Shown one piece after another: positions 12,073-24,050 of a DNA stretch of 64,000 nucleotides (position 1 is the stretch's first letter; each line of letters opens with the position of its first letter). Under the pieces are notes generated by a model. That model was not told the DNA's origin. It saw only the letters and a program-made list of their open reading frames with translations, and did no database searches. Origin of the DNA: Oasisia sp. SBJ-2009 (Eukaryota > Annelida > Polychaeta > Sabellida > Siboglinidae); NCBI GenBank assembly GCA_964017155.1, contig OZ024860.1:51141858-51205857 (forward strand), written 5' to 3'. The position numbers and the translations under genes were made by a program.

Positions 12073-12152
<80 letters not shown>
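11997..12152 (+). repeat. Microsatellite, CACG then CA
   Basis: ACGC tetranucleotides (11997-12070, interrupted) pass into a pure CA run (12076-12152). The His/Thr/Arg and Val/Cys open frames over it are artefacts. The same two-motif design recurs at 20904-21090 and 28161-28356. Confidence 0.95.
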
Positions 12153-12153
<1 letters not shown>

Positions 12154-13740
12154 AAACACGAGTGTAAATGTGAACGTTAACAACAAAAAGGAACATTGAC
12201 ACATTGTATTTACAATTAGATATTGAAACTTGTAGTGAGAATGAGAAGTTTGCATGTTGTAGGCTATAATTACACTGGGAACTCTGTCAATGGGACTGCC
12301 CTGAAAGCTATGGCGATAGATATCATCAAGCGTGCATCATTTATATTATTACGTGTAGTTGTTGTGACTAGTGAAGTGGGTTCTGCAAACAGAAGCATGT
12401 AGAAGAGTTTTGGCGTCATTTGTGGTAAATATAATCGTACAGTTAACAAGGTATAACATCATTGTGATCCATCCAGTGTGTTGTACTTTATTGCTGATGT
12501 CTCGCGTATCATCAAAAACGTTATTTTGTCCTAAAAGAAATTATTTACTTTTAAATGTCTCCTAATTGTAACATATTTACATGTGCCTGCGAGTTACTGG
12601 TTTGACAGGGAACATTATTTAAGAAAGTTGGACATATATTTGTTCCACGGTATTTATTGATTGACTAGTACACCAGATCATCACACAGGGGAGTATATAA
12701 CATGTAACTACACAACGTATACAAATATACGTGGTTATCATCCGACATTCCAACTTTACTAGCCTTGATTCGTTGAGGCTCTTCTTAAATTTAGACATCC
12801 ATCTACCCGCTCCCCATTGCACACAATAACATTCGGCTAAACTTCCAGCCCGCTGCCTATATTATTGAAATACATATGTGTAAAATATAATCACGCAGGC
12901 TACTTGATAATATTCCTATGGTAAGTGGTGTGAAAAGCTGTTTGCAATTTCGTTCGTCAAATGGAAATGTCACGGTTGTTTACAACACCGTCACGGTTTA
13001 TGGCGCAATGAAATTATGTGCACTGCGCTTCTCAAATATCTGGTTGCTTTGTTAATTTTAATTTGTTACAAATAATATTCCTGCGAACTTGTAGACGTCA
13101 TTTTCTCAACAGTGTCCGATATATATAATACGAGGTGTATTCAATCATAATGACGCTTAAACTAATATGAAACACGAAAATGGGCATGGCAGCATCCAGC
13201 AAAACACAATTCCTCCTCACTCCATGACCATGACAGTACGTACAATAATCAGCAATTTGACACCATCATATAGAACTCCTACAACTACATTACATTGCGT
13301 CATGTTTGGAATGGTAAAGTGCGAAAACAACAATGGAAGATAGGATCACAGACACTTTTATTCATATCCTTCTCCATTTATATCACGTTCACGGTCGGAG
13401 AAGGAACGTATGGTAGGATGGGGCACGGAGCCTCCTTGGGGTAACAAGAGCCCCCTTGTATTATGTCAGTTTTATGTATTTGAGATCTGTTTCTGGCGGA
13501 CGAATACAACGCTGCCACCTATTGACTACTCTGACGAAAAAAACAGACGCTGGCAAAAAACGCGGTAAGAAAATATTTTGCGTTTAATGCTTTGTTACAT
13601 GTTTGCTATAACAGGTGTGTGTTTGTAATGTTTTACTACAGCAACAAGATAAAACATTTGTAGTCTATGCAGCTTCATCTACGTTTTACGAAAATGGGTG
13701 ATAATTATAATTAGCGCGGGAATTGACATTTGTGTAAATC
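12153..13740. other. Non-coding, mostly featureless
   Basis: No coding similarity was seen. A G/C-rich patch at 13413-13457 (GGGGCACGGAGCC, AAGAGCCCCCTT) resembles the unit of the 24-bp minisatellite just downstream. A TACGAGGTGTATTCAAT string near 13130 recalls a mariner-type terminus, but no matching end was found. Confidence 0.4.
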
Positions 13741-13744
13741 ATGC

Positions 13745-14088
13745 ATGCTGGAGGCAAGAAGCCCCCGACCGCGTGGGGCAAGAAGCCCCCGACCGCGTGG
13801 GGCAAGAAGTCCCCGACCGCGTGGGGCAAGACGCCCCCGACCGCTTGGGACAAGAAGCCCCCGACCGCGTGGGGCAAGAAGTCCCCGACAGCGTGGGGCA
13901 AGAAGCCCCCGACCGCGTGTGGCAAGAAGCCCCCGACCGCGTGGGGCAAGAAGTCCCCGACCGCGTGGGGCAAGAAGCCCCCGACCGCGTGGGGCAAGAA
14001 GCCTCCGACCGCGTGGGGAAAGAAGTCCCCGACCGCGTGGGGCAAGAAGTCCCCGACCGCGTCGGGTAAGACGCCCCCGCACATGGTT
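13745..14088 (+). repeat. 24-bp GC-rich minisatellite, about 14 copies
   Basis: The unit GGCAAGAAGCCCCCGACCGC plus GTGG repeats about 14 times with point changes. GGGGC-AAGAA-GCCCC can form a 5-bp stem hairpin in each unit. The unit is a multiple of three and stop-free, so several frames on both strands stay open. One of them, 13741-14094 on the plus strand, codes an octapeptide repeat PTAWGKKP with a start codon. I see no signal peptide, splice site or other sign of expression, so I treat it as a minisatellite. Confidence 0.9.
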
Positions 14089-14099
14089 CGGTAGCAGTC

Positions 14100-14875
14100 T
14101 ATAATCGTGAGTAGGTCACAAAAATATATTTGTTTGTATAGTTGGTAAGATGATACCAAAGTACGCAGGAAAACTGTGTTATTACGTTAGCAATTGGCAA
14201 TATCTGTACAAGTTCTGCTCAGACGTTTCAGTGCAGAACGGCATTCATAATTTATTCAGATATAATATTTGCAGACCTGGCTTAGTGAGCAATGTGTTTT
14301 AGATATGTTTCGCACATACAAGCGCAAGACGGAACGGGGTGCTTATGGCTACGACATTCTGAAAGATGCACTCTTACCGTTGAAGACCGTCAGTCGACTG
14401 TATCACGTGACAACTTAGATTTTTGTTGTTATTTTCTTTTGACTGTTTATTCGGCGCATCACATATGTACAAGATAAAAGTCGTAATGCCCGAATAAACA
14501 AACGGGTGTATAGGTACACAATAAAGTCGCAAATAGCGTAGTAACAACAGTACCGGTATATAATGTGGTATATAACTTGATGCTGCTTACATGGGTTTGT
14601 TTCCCTCGCCTGTAGCTCATAGTAGGCAATATTCCATAATTTTAATTAAAATTTTAATAAAACAATAAATGAACATTTAAAAAAAAAATGTTTCCAAAAA
14701 TTCAACAAATTCCATTTTAAACCGGGGTATTTAATTTTGATTGGCAAGGCTCTTATCCTGGCATATATTTATCTGTACTCTGCTACGGGTGAGGCGGATA
14801 TACGGGAGTTTACCTCCCCATTGATCATTCGCTAAATCGATGTTGCTGTGAAGGACTGTTGCCTCCTTCACAACG
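14100..14875. other. Non-coding, nothing recognised
   Basis: AT-rich with an A-rich run near 14680. The minus-strand frame at 14731-14952 is a shadow of the LINE start. Confidence 0.4.
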
Positions 14876-16839
14876 ACAAGGTCTCTAATCTGCAAAGACC
14901 CCGCCAATGCGGATACATTAAAAAATTGGCGACCAATTTCACTTTTAAACACTGATTAAAAAATATTATCCAAAGTGCTTACTCTAAGATTACGGAAAAT
15001 AATAGGTGAAATAATACACCCAGACCAAACCTGTTCCATACCTGGGAGAACCATTCAAGACAATGTATACCTAATTAGAAACCTCGTGGAATACACAAAT
15101 GATAAAAACAGCCGGCTGCGATTATTTCTCTGGACCAATCCAAAGCTTTCGATAGGGTATCCCACGAATATCTATTCAATGTGTTGCGTAACTATGGATT
15201 TAAGCCCCATTTTATATCACTGGTTAAATTGTTGTTGCTACAGACGTAGAATATAGAGCTCTAGTTAATGGTTATATTTCAAATGAATTCCCCGTACAGC
15301 GCAGTGTACGACAAGGATGTTCTCTTTCGCCACTACTGTATGTTTTATCTATAGAACCTTTTGCTCATAGGATTCGTACGGATCCTATGATCAAAGGGAT
15401 CTCATTACCTGGTACAACTGAAACTTCTAAAATCTGTCAATATGCAGACGATACTAATTTGTTCATCAGTGATACAAGATCGGTCAAGTATATTCTAACA
15501 TTAGTAAACTTATACGAAATGGTAACCGGCGCCATTCTCAATATGGATAAAACCTTTGGGATGTGGCTGGGACGCTGGCGAGGGTGTTTAGAAGAACCGG
15601 GCGGCCTAAAATGGACCAGTGATTTCTAAAAAAATTACGGTGTGTACATAGGTACGACAGGCGCCGATAATAAGACTTGGGGGAAAGTCGTTTCTAAATT
15701 TGAAAATTGCGTGATCCTATATAGCAGGAGAGACCTATCATTTAGGGGGGAAAGCGTTATCTTGCATTCTGTGTTATGCAGCTCTATTTGGTATATAGGG
15801 AGTCTCGCATCAATGCCCCAAAAAGTGGAAAAAAAATTGAACAAATTGGCATTTACCTTTCTTTGGAATAACAAACCAGAAGCTTTGGAAAGAGAATCGC
15901 TCTTAAACACATATGCGGACGGAGGACTTAATATCGTAGATATTAAAACTAAAATAGAAGCCCCATTTGTCAAACAAGTTCTGCAATTAATTAAAGAGCA
16001 TAGGGCGAAGTGGACCTTCCTAGCAGTGTACTGGTTGGGAATACACCTCAGAGAGTACGTAACTGCCTTTGCGTCATTATGCATCCCGCATGCAGAACAC
16101 ATACCCAGGTACTACCATAACGCCTTAAGAGTATTTCGTATTTTTGTGCACATGGTACCTGATTTCATGGACCGACAATCTGTGACAACAAAGTTTATTT
16201 ATGGTAAACTTATACAACGAAAACAAATCAAACCTAGAATCACCAGGTTATACCCTACAATTGTTTTTGCTGAAACGTGGAAATGGATGCAATGCGCTTT
16301 TGTAGAACCTCGCTATAGGGACCTGGCATGGAGAATAGCGCACGAGATCATACCTACCCAAAGTTTGCTATATGAATACAATATATCTAGAAACCTCAAT
16401 TGTTATTTATGTCAACGGCAACCAGAAACCATTTCACATTTATTCTATGAATGCCATACTCTCAGCGGTTTATGGTCTTTCGTTGAGACAACACTTTTCC
16501 ATCTTACAGGATGTCAGGTTACCATCACCCTTAATGCAATAAGATTTCATATTTTCCAACGTAATAATGACAATAATAACAACGACATGTTGATCCTGCT
16601 CATTAATTTATTAAAATATTGCATCTGGACCATGCGCAATCTAAGTAAACACGAAAACAAAAAAAGTTACAGCGCTGAATGTTAAGGCGATGTTCGTATG
16701 TAGCCTTACACTACGCATAAAGGCTGACTTCAACCGTTTAGAAAGACACATTTTCAATAAGTATTGGTGTCGAGACAACGCCGTAGTGCGAGTTGAAGGA
16801 AATTCAATTAAAATTCTGCTACGCCTTCACCCACCATAA
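14876..16839 (+). mobile_element. Tx1/L1-like LINE, 5'-truncated
   Basis: From 14918 the frame reads KNWRPISLLNTD, a stop, then KILSKVLTLRLRKIIGEIIH. Next come DQTCSIPGRTIQDNVYLIRN, a shifted LDQSKAFDRVSHEYLF near 15130, VRQGCSLSPLLYVLSIEPFA near 15305 and CQYADDTNLF near 15440. These are RT blocks in order, and PGRTIQDN is characteristic of the L1/Tx1 branch. The C-terminal domain is in 15642-16685, with the zinc knuckle CYLCQRQPETISHLFYEC near 16410, and it ends after a frameshift at 16837. No endonuclease remains. Confidence 0.85.
15642..16685 (+). pseudogene. Tx1-like RT C-terminal half, open 347-codon frame
   Basis: The longest surviving open piece of the element: RT thumb/connection plus a C-terminal region with a C-x2-C-x7-H-x4-C knuckle typical of Tx1 and L1 ORF2 ends. 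The frame closes at 16685. A one-base shift restores KADFNRLERHIFNKYWC and LLRLHPP before a stop at 16837-16839, the true end. The catalytic YADD lies upstream in another frame, so it cannot be active. Confidence 0.8.
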
Positions 16840-17095
16840 ATTCCATTGTGCTTCTTCACGACTTTTGCAATGTCATCCGTGCTCAACTCCATCAACTATT
16901 CCAAATTAATCGATATGTTCTAGAATGCTATCATTAGAACACGTTAAATGCGCTTCTCCTGAGGTGCTCTAGTAACGCCACGTGGACAACGATCAGAGAG
17001 CCGCCAACTGACAACCCGTCCCGGCCGAGACGACACAGTTCAAGCCGCACGTAGACACGAGACACACCGAAAAGAGGGGGCAGACCAACTCGACA
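16840..17095. other. Transition to GC-rich sequence
   Basis: Short 3' UTR of the LINE, then rising CpG content from about 16970. No gene was recognised. Confidence 0.3.
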
Positions 17096-17099
17096 ACTC

Positions 17100-17375
17100 G
17101 GGCGACAAGCCGGCCCAACGCGATGCGCCTTCTGCCAACGCCTTGCAACGCGAACGCTAGTTCTCAACGCAATTCGCCGGCACAACGCGACGCGCCTTCT
17201 GCCAACGCCTCTCAACGCGAACGCTAGTTCTCAACGCAATTCGCCGGCACAACGCGACGCGCCTTCTGCCAACGCCTTGCAACGCGAACGCTAGTTCTCA
17301 ACGCAATTCGCCGGCACAACGCGACGCACCTTCTGCCAACGCCTCTCAACGCGAACGCTAGTTCTCAACGCACTT
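17100..17375 (+). repeat. 67-bp tandem repeat, about four copies
   Basis: The string CGCCTTCTGCCAACGCCT recurs with a regular 67-bp spacing (anchor positions 17121, 17188, 17255, 17322), together with AACGCGAACGCTAGTTCTCA and GCAATTCGCCGGCACAACGC. Copies differ at a few sites. It is GC- and CpG-rich in an AT-rich setting, so either young or unmethylated. Coding frames across it are incidental. Confidence 0.92.
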
Positions 17376-17862
17376 CGCTTCACTACCTCGTCGCCTTATC
17401 GACGACAACCAGTCGCGCGGATTGCATAATATGCACATCTCGGGAACGGCCGACAACAGCAGATCGTGCGCGGACAGCCACTCTCTATCGCGGCTCACGA
17501 CCGTCGCCTGAACATTACGTAACATGTACGAGGCGTGAGCGACCGACGTCGCTTCTTTGTTTCGGCCGCATCACTTCACACCTCGAAGTGCCCGGCCCAG
17601 TGAGCACGATTGTTGCAAAAAGAACGTGTTTATAAACACGCCGAACGCTATATACAGCGTTAGTCGGCGTGCGAACCTTTTGGTTATCTTTTTTTCATTC
17701 GTCTTTTTACATAACTATGTGAAAAGAACGTTATGTATTGTAAATATATATGCGTACATATTCAACCGTGCGGACACTTGTCAAAACCTACATGGCGATT
17801 AATACCTATTATACGATGACACTGGTCGTGGTGACTGCAGTGATGACTTACAATCAATTTAT

Positions 17863-17865
<3 letters not shown>
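17376..17865. other. CpG-rich stretch with stacked palindromes
   Basis: No coding family recognised. At 17625-17640 there is a perfect 16-bp palindrome CGTGTTTATAAACACG. Sharing its end is a hairpin at 17637-17671: CACGCCGA then ACGCT, a six-base loop, AGCGT, TAG, and TCGGCGTG. It could be a transposon end or LTR piece, or a transcribed structured RNA; nothing decides between these. Confidence 0.4.

Positions 17866-17948
<83 letters not shown>
17866..17948 (+). repeat. TA microsatellite
   Basis: About 80 bp of uninterrupted TA dinucleotides. The Tyr/Ile open frame across it is an artefact. Confidence 0.95.
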
Positions 17949-17949
<1 letters not shown>

Positions 17950-19734
17950 CCTACACTTCTCTTGCGATACCGGGGTTATAACACACACCAAAATCCGGCC
18001 TGCCCTTTCAATGCCAACACGGCATCACGTTTTTTTCTCTTCTTCCAAAATACACATATATTCGACATTCTTTATAGTACAGGCATATAGACCTGCATGT
18101 ATATAAACATGTCAAAGGCGCATAGATGAGTGTCTACTCGCGTATGCACATGCTGGCGAATGCTTATTTACGAACATTCCAACTCCAGATATGGTAGGAT
18201 ATATCCTTGTATCTGCATCACACCTTTCATATCATCTCATCGTGTCAGGGCTGGTGAGGACTTTTCCCTTGGAGGACGGTTTAGCCTCGCCGGCTCTACA
18301 CTCTGCCTACTGGAGCGGCCGTAAAAGCCCGTAAGCTATACTTTCACACATTGTTATCATTCACACCATCAATGTAAGGATCGAGCTAAACCCCCGGAAG
18401 TCCGACAATCGCAACAGAGATCGGATAAAAATATGCCAAATCGAGAGTTGAATCAAAATTAAAAGTCCACTGATTACAATTTGTACAAATTTCACAGCAG
18501 GTCAGTTTTTGTACCCAATATCGACTATATTCCTGTGTAAAGAGAGTTTCTTATCATGTGTTGAAAGCCTTTTGTATATACAGTTAGTGTTTTTCTATTG
18601 TTGTTCACCCTTTATCCTGTATATAGATATGAAAACAATATGAATAAACACGTTCAAAGACAAACAAAGATCCTAACAACTTAGATGTTATGTTATGTAA
18701 AAGTAAAGGACTGTCGCAATTATGTTGGATAGGTACCATAATATAATATAAGCCATTTCCGGTTGACATCGAGTATTTCGTTATTCCTATATTGTACATC
18801 GGCAAAGTTATTTTATTTGTCAGTTAGCGACTCATGGTTCATGTGATTCAATTATTTTATTGCATAAGATACTACATACAGAACATGTTCATGTTGATCA
18901 CGACATTTTATCATTTCGGTATTCGTATGTTATACAATGAACCTGTCTATGGGGCAAGGAGCCCCGGGGGCATCATGCCCCACACAAGAGGGCGTGTTCC
19001 CCCCAGGTATGGGGCAAGAGGCCCCCTTGGGACAATACTTTTAATTAACAATAGGGCCCGAAGTGGGTCACGATACATGGCGAGACTCCGCGCGACTGGA
19101 GTTGATTTGGGACTGGACAGTAAGAATAATATTCGGTGGATGACAGTGTTACTTCCGACTGATGAATACTAGGAAATTCAGGTCATAAATATCTTGTTTT
19201 ATACCTTTCTTATCTTAAATGCCCAATTTAATATTGAATTTACCCCACTATCATAGACATAGAGCGATTTGCGTAGTACAGATAATAGACACTCCCCTCA
19301 ATTTTAGGCCGTGTGTGTCTTTTGCGGGATTTGCATTTTACATTGCTGTATGTTGTGGTTTCGATAAGCACTTATATTTGACAAGTTGTCTAAATGCACG
19401 TAATCATAACACATGTATACGTTTGCCCCAAACTGGTTCTACTGCGCGAAAATGGCACTTTTCATTATTAGTCAAGATCGCCAAACACAAGTACAAGCCG
19501 GCGATGCCATGGCTACCACGATAACAATCGTTTAAAATTCATGATTTCCGTGAGCATTGTCACCGGCAAAGTGTTCCACTGCTTCTGCTTGTAAAAATCC
19601 TTCGGACAGTATAATTGAAATAGTTACACGGGAACAGTTCGATTATTACAACCAGAAACAAAACGAAGTCCTATACGTTAACATGGAGAATATGGACTTC
19701 CTGCCCCCAATTGTCCCCAGCCTCGTTTACGCGC
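17949..19734. other. Mostly unassigned sequence
   Basis: No recognisable gene. At 18950-19032 a G/C-rich patch contains GGGGCAAGGAGCCCC and GGGGCAAGAGGCCCCC, the same hairpin motif as the minisatellite at 13.8 kb. An open frame at 19557-19862 includes SIIEIVTREQFDYYNQKQNE, which I cannot place. Confidence 0.35.
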
Positions 19735-20600
19735 GCGAGACTTACACGCCCTATTATAATTCGACATCTGCTGACACGAGACGCATGCCATGCCGCAGTA
19801 CGTTGTCTTGTGCTGAATCGCCTCGACTACTGCAATGGTCTACTCGATGGACTGACCAATGAACTGACCAACCGACTCCAACGAGCACAAAACTCTGCCG
19901 CTCGCCTTATCAACCGTGTCAGACGGAGAGATAATATCACGCCGATTCTGCAATCACTGCATTGGCTGCCGATCTAGATGAGAGTCACGTTCAAGATCTG
20001 CACTTACATATATAAGATCCTGCATCGCTTAGCCCGGGACTTCCTGAATTGTGCGATAGCTAGCTACGCACCTACTCGTGCATTGCGATCAGCGAGTGAC
20101 GCAACACTGCTCGCAGTAACGGTGCCGAGAAGAACGGTCGGAAGGATCCGCTTTGCAGTGGCAGGCCCAACCATGTGGAACAGCATGCCAAACTGTGTGA
20201 GATCAACTGAGATATGGGCAGCTTTCCGAAAACAACTAAGCACTCACCTATTTCGCTTACACTACCTGCCTTGATGACACTGGTTAATATTTTTTATGAC
20301 ACTGCTTGGTTTGAAATTGTTCTGTTTGAAATTGTATTTTACACCCTAATTTATTTATTGTTTTATAATAATTTATGTTAGCTTATTTTTATTTATCTTT
20401 ACTTACTTATTTATATTACTTTACTTACTTATTTATCTTAGCTTATTTATTGTATCTTACCTTATGTATATCATTAATCTATATATTAGATTTAGTAAAC
20501 AAGTCATATTAATGAGTACTTATTTATCCTAGCTTATTTACTTATTTATCTTAGCTTATGTATTTTATCTTACCTTATGTATTTAACTAGTTTGTATTTC
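19735..20600 (+). mobile_element. CR1/L2-like LINE 3' end
   Basis: The frame reads CLVLNRLDYCNGLLDGL, LQRAQNSAARLINRVRRRD, ILQSLHWLPI, a stop at 19975, then ICTYIYKILHRLARDF, APTRALRSASD and AGPTMWNSMPNCVRS, ending at 20274. LDYCNxLLxG, LQRxQNxAARLI and LHWLPI are the signature C-terminal blocks of L2/CR1 polyproteins. An AT-rich 3' UTR with degenerate TTATTTATCTTAGCTTA repeats follows. The RT catalytic blocks are absent. Confidence 0.85.
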
Positions 20601-20715
20601 AGATTTATTCAACACGTCATATTAAATTCTGTTCGTTGTGTTTCACTTCATCCGTATACCATTACAATGGTATTGCAAGTCATGTCTTGTAACGATGTCA
20701 CATATGTGTCTGGTA

Positions 20716-20718
<3 letters not shown>

Positions 20719-20746
<28 letters not shown>
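20719..20746 (+). repeat. TA microsatellite
   Basis: A short run of TA dinucleotides, also read as Tyr/Ile in chance frames. Confidence 0.85.
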
Positions 20747-20753
<7 letters not shown>

Positions 20754-20903
20754 CTGTTCCCGTGTAAATGATAGTCAGATAGACCTAACATATGGTTGGT
20801 TTGTAACATACAATCATGAATGCAAACTAATCCAAAAAGTGTTTCTTCAAATCGATCCTGGGCAAATAAATTTAACCCAATTTTTGCATGAAGTTTTATA
20901 CAT

Positions 20904-21090
<187 letters not shown>

Positions 21091-21229
21091 CATGCATATT
21101 AAGCACACTAGTACATGATTATATTAATGTGTGGATAGTAGACTAATGGTAATAACAGCAACAACATATTCTAGGCCATTAGCAACTGCTTGCATACTAA
21201 AATAGCATTATGGCTACTTATTGCCTACA

Positions 21230-21660
21230 TGTCAGCATTAGCTTTTTTTAAATGCATAACTCCTGAAGTATTCAATTGCACACAATAACACTTGTACATA
21301 TTCTTGCTATATATGTAAGCTTCAACATAAAAAAATAAGCAAAATTGGAGGTTACATGTTTTTGTTACTTCAAGTCAGGTCAAATGTCAAAAAGTTGTTA
21401 AAAAAATGTTGATATGTGGGTTATTGTCTAAATAGGTAGACACTTTTCTAATAGCTTTAAAATGACACCAACATTACATATATAGGTAGGTCTCCTAGGA
21501 GTGGAATTATGACACCTGAAAGCTCGCTAGGCATCAAGGTCTGGTCAAAATTTGATGACCTCTACCTATTGGTGTGAAGGTCAGATTGACTTAACATTTA
21601 GTGGGCTGCTTAGACTCATTATCATAAACTAATACACCAAATATCAAATTCAAAGACGGT
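21230..21660 (+). repeat. Dispersed repeat R1, copy 1
   Basis: This non-coding repeat recurs, diverged, at 50860-50990 and 51275-51660. Shared pieces in order include CATATTCTTGCTATATATGT, GGAGGTTACATG, AAATGACACCAAC, GGTCAAA-TTGATGACCT and AAGGTCAGA-TGAC. It has no visible ORF, tRNA promoter or terminal inverted repeats, so class is unknown. Confidence 0.75.
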
Positions 21661-23579
21661 CATGTCATTTCTTGATTTATTTTATAAGAAATATTAATGA
21701 GGTGAATATATTGCTAAGGGCTGTATTCAGTTGCATAACTGTAATTGTATTTGTAATATAATAATTGTAATTTAATCTGACTTTGATATGCGTCATTCAC
21801 CTAAAGTGCCAATTAAATGTAATGAAGATGTCATGTAGATGGCAGTGTTTCCTTAGATAGTAAAATATAGCAAATGTCACGGTGCAAGGGTCAATATCCT
21901 ATTTATTTGCTTGTATGTTAGTTATTTGACTTTTAGAATTATATAGGCAGATCTTGTATATATTGTATTATGTATATATGTTATTGGTTGGCTTAATACA
22001 GTGGTATGAACTAACGTCTGCCTTGTCATTTACAGCAAACGAGTCATGACATTCATGGCATCAACATTATCAGTGTCCCACATAAAAGCACTTTTCTAGA
22101 ATTTGTCCTACATGTGTCGCCTATGCGAATCGGACATTGGATAAGTCAAATTGTGTACATATTTGCAACAGCTGTTAAATCAAATCACGTTTTTACACAT
22201 GAGAATGTTTGCAATTTACGTGTTACTGTAATTCAAATATTATTTATGTTACTGCATATATTTGAACTTGTAATTTTTTATATGGGATTTAATCAATGAT
22301 GTGCTTGTATGCTATAGTATAATTGTTTTATCATTATTTTCACAAGAAGCTAGTTATTTACATAGCGTACATTTAGTTGTGTCCATTATGTAGTTTTTTT
22401 CATAATATTACAATTTGCTACACAGCTAAAACATGTGTTACAATTTACCTCGTACATGAGGTTTCTACTATCCTAATACCTTTCGGCAAGCTTAATAGAT
22501 GGGAGTTTTACTCTTTTACAAAATAATTTTATACTTGGATTATACATTTTTGCAATGCAGCTACCATTCACATTGTGGACAGTTATTATGAAATAATAGT
22601 ATGTCCATCAACTTATGGGCCATGTACTCGTCCTCGTATACTATGAGTACATCTGAGTATGTTTTCAATATTCAAAAACTTAATTTATTTGTAGCTATAG
22701 AATGAAACTCCTGTTCAAAAATATAAAAATAAACTCCACAGCCAAAGTAGGGGTTATTGATTACAAAAATGCTATCAGGGCCAGTCAGCAACACAGAAAC
22801 AGCAGCAATGTCATAAGCTATGCAAAATAGCAGATATGGCAACCTGGATACTCTTTATACAGCAGTAGTCCAGCACAGAACAAACAAGGAACTCGGCAGA
22901 GGCACATCCCATTTCCTCATTGAACCTGGGTTAGGGATATCCAATGACTAACTATCCACTCCTTTGTGTTCATTAAAGACACGTCTCAACTTGATTCGCT
23001 ATTTTTTTCTGAAACGTCGATCACACTGTATGCCTGATTTACATGTAGGTTGGTAGGTAGACGACTTAATATTGCCCTATATATATATCAAACTAAGCTA
23101 ATTAGCATAGAATACAATTTTCTGACAAACAATAATAAATAATTACCATTATGTATTCAGTTGTGTTGAGTTATATAAATTAGGTTAATTAATAATGTCA
23201 AAGCACACTATTATTACATATTTGTTTAAAATGTACTCATATTTGTACTAAAATTTTAGCCTCGGCCTCATGTATGAAATACAGGCATAGGACTGTTTCA
23301 AAAACATTGTACGACTTTACCCGCCCTCGTAGTACTTACCAATCGCTAACTTTTTTGAGGGTATATCCCATGGACAATACTGCTTTGAACTACGACTGCA
23401 GTTTATTAAAATTCGGTGATTTCGCCAATATGCTCGAAAACAAACTACTCAAGTGTAAATGTAAATACATTTATTTATGCTGTTATTGTTATCGTTATAT
23501 TCAATTTTGTAGGCCCCTATATCATATGCTGGCGTTATAATGATATACCGCCGCAAACAAGTATAATTAACTTCCTGTA
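21661..23579. other. Non-coding AT-rich stretch
   Basis: Nothing recognised over almost 2 kb apart from chance short open frames (22114-22299, 23274-23540). Confidence 0.4.
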
Positions 23580-23813
23580 ACACACCGGTCTCCCTATGCA
23601 GCATCTATGCATAACGTTTTTAAGGAGACCGATTTTTGTTTATATATGTTATTTATTAAAATATCATAACCATATTTTAGTACGTAATGTATATTTGTAT
23701 TACAGACGATGTTCCAATTAGACATCATTGAAAAATCAGTTAAATAAAAATATACGGCCATGGTCCTGCACTGGTCTCCCTATGCAGCATTTAGCTTGAT
23801 ATATATATATATG

Positions 23814-23860
<47 letters not shown>
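23580..23860 (+). repeat. Short direct repeats and TA microsatellite
   Basis: GGTCTCCCTATGCAGCAT occurs at about 23587 and again at about 23772, each after a CAC or GCACT. A TA-rich run follows at 23798-23858. The pair may mark a small insertion of about 185 bp. Confidence 0.55.
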
Positions 23861-23929
23861 CTGAATTAGCCCAAGTACAGACCGTTGAGGCACAGCTCAT
23901 TTCATAACACAATCAACCAATGCTATAAA

Positions 23930-24050
23930 TTAATGTTACGACAGCGACTCTGGTAATGTTCAGTGCAACCACGCAAGTGATGCGTCTGGAATGTCGACTG
24001 AGTGTTCAAGTCGATTCATCAACCAGTCATGGATAATAGAGACGAATGCG
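23930..24050 (-). mobile_element. L2-like RT fragment, 3' half of a split copy
   Basis: On the minus strand 24040-23950 reads LSSAFVSIIHDWLMNRLEHS then PDASLAWLH. This is the LDLSSAFDTIDHxxLxxRLxxxxGI block and the following LxW helix of an L2-type RT. Its upstream half lies at 26041-26200 in the same orientation, beyond the plus-strand LINE inserted between them. Confidence 0.75.

Noticed and set aside
11822..12255. Cys/Val/Arg-rich minus-strand frames
   Set aside because: Antisense of the CACG/CA microsatellite.
13128..13155. A mariner-like terminus (ACGAGGTGTATTCAAT)
   Set aside because: No inverted partner or transposase was found nearby.
13686..14159. Arg/Pro/Gly-rich proteins on both strands
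   Set aside because: The 24-bp unit is stop-free in several frames, so open frames on both strands are expected without selection.
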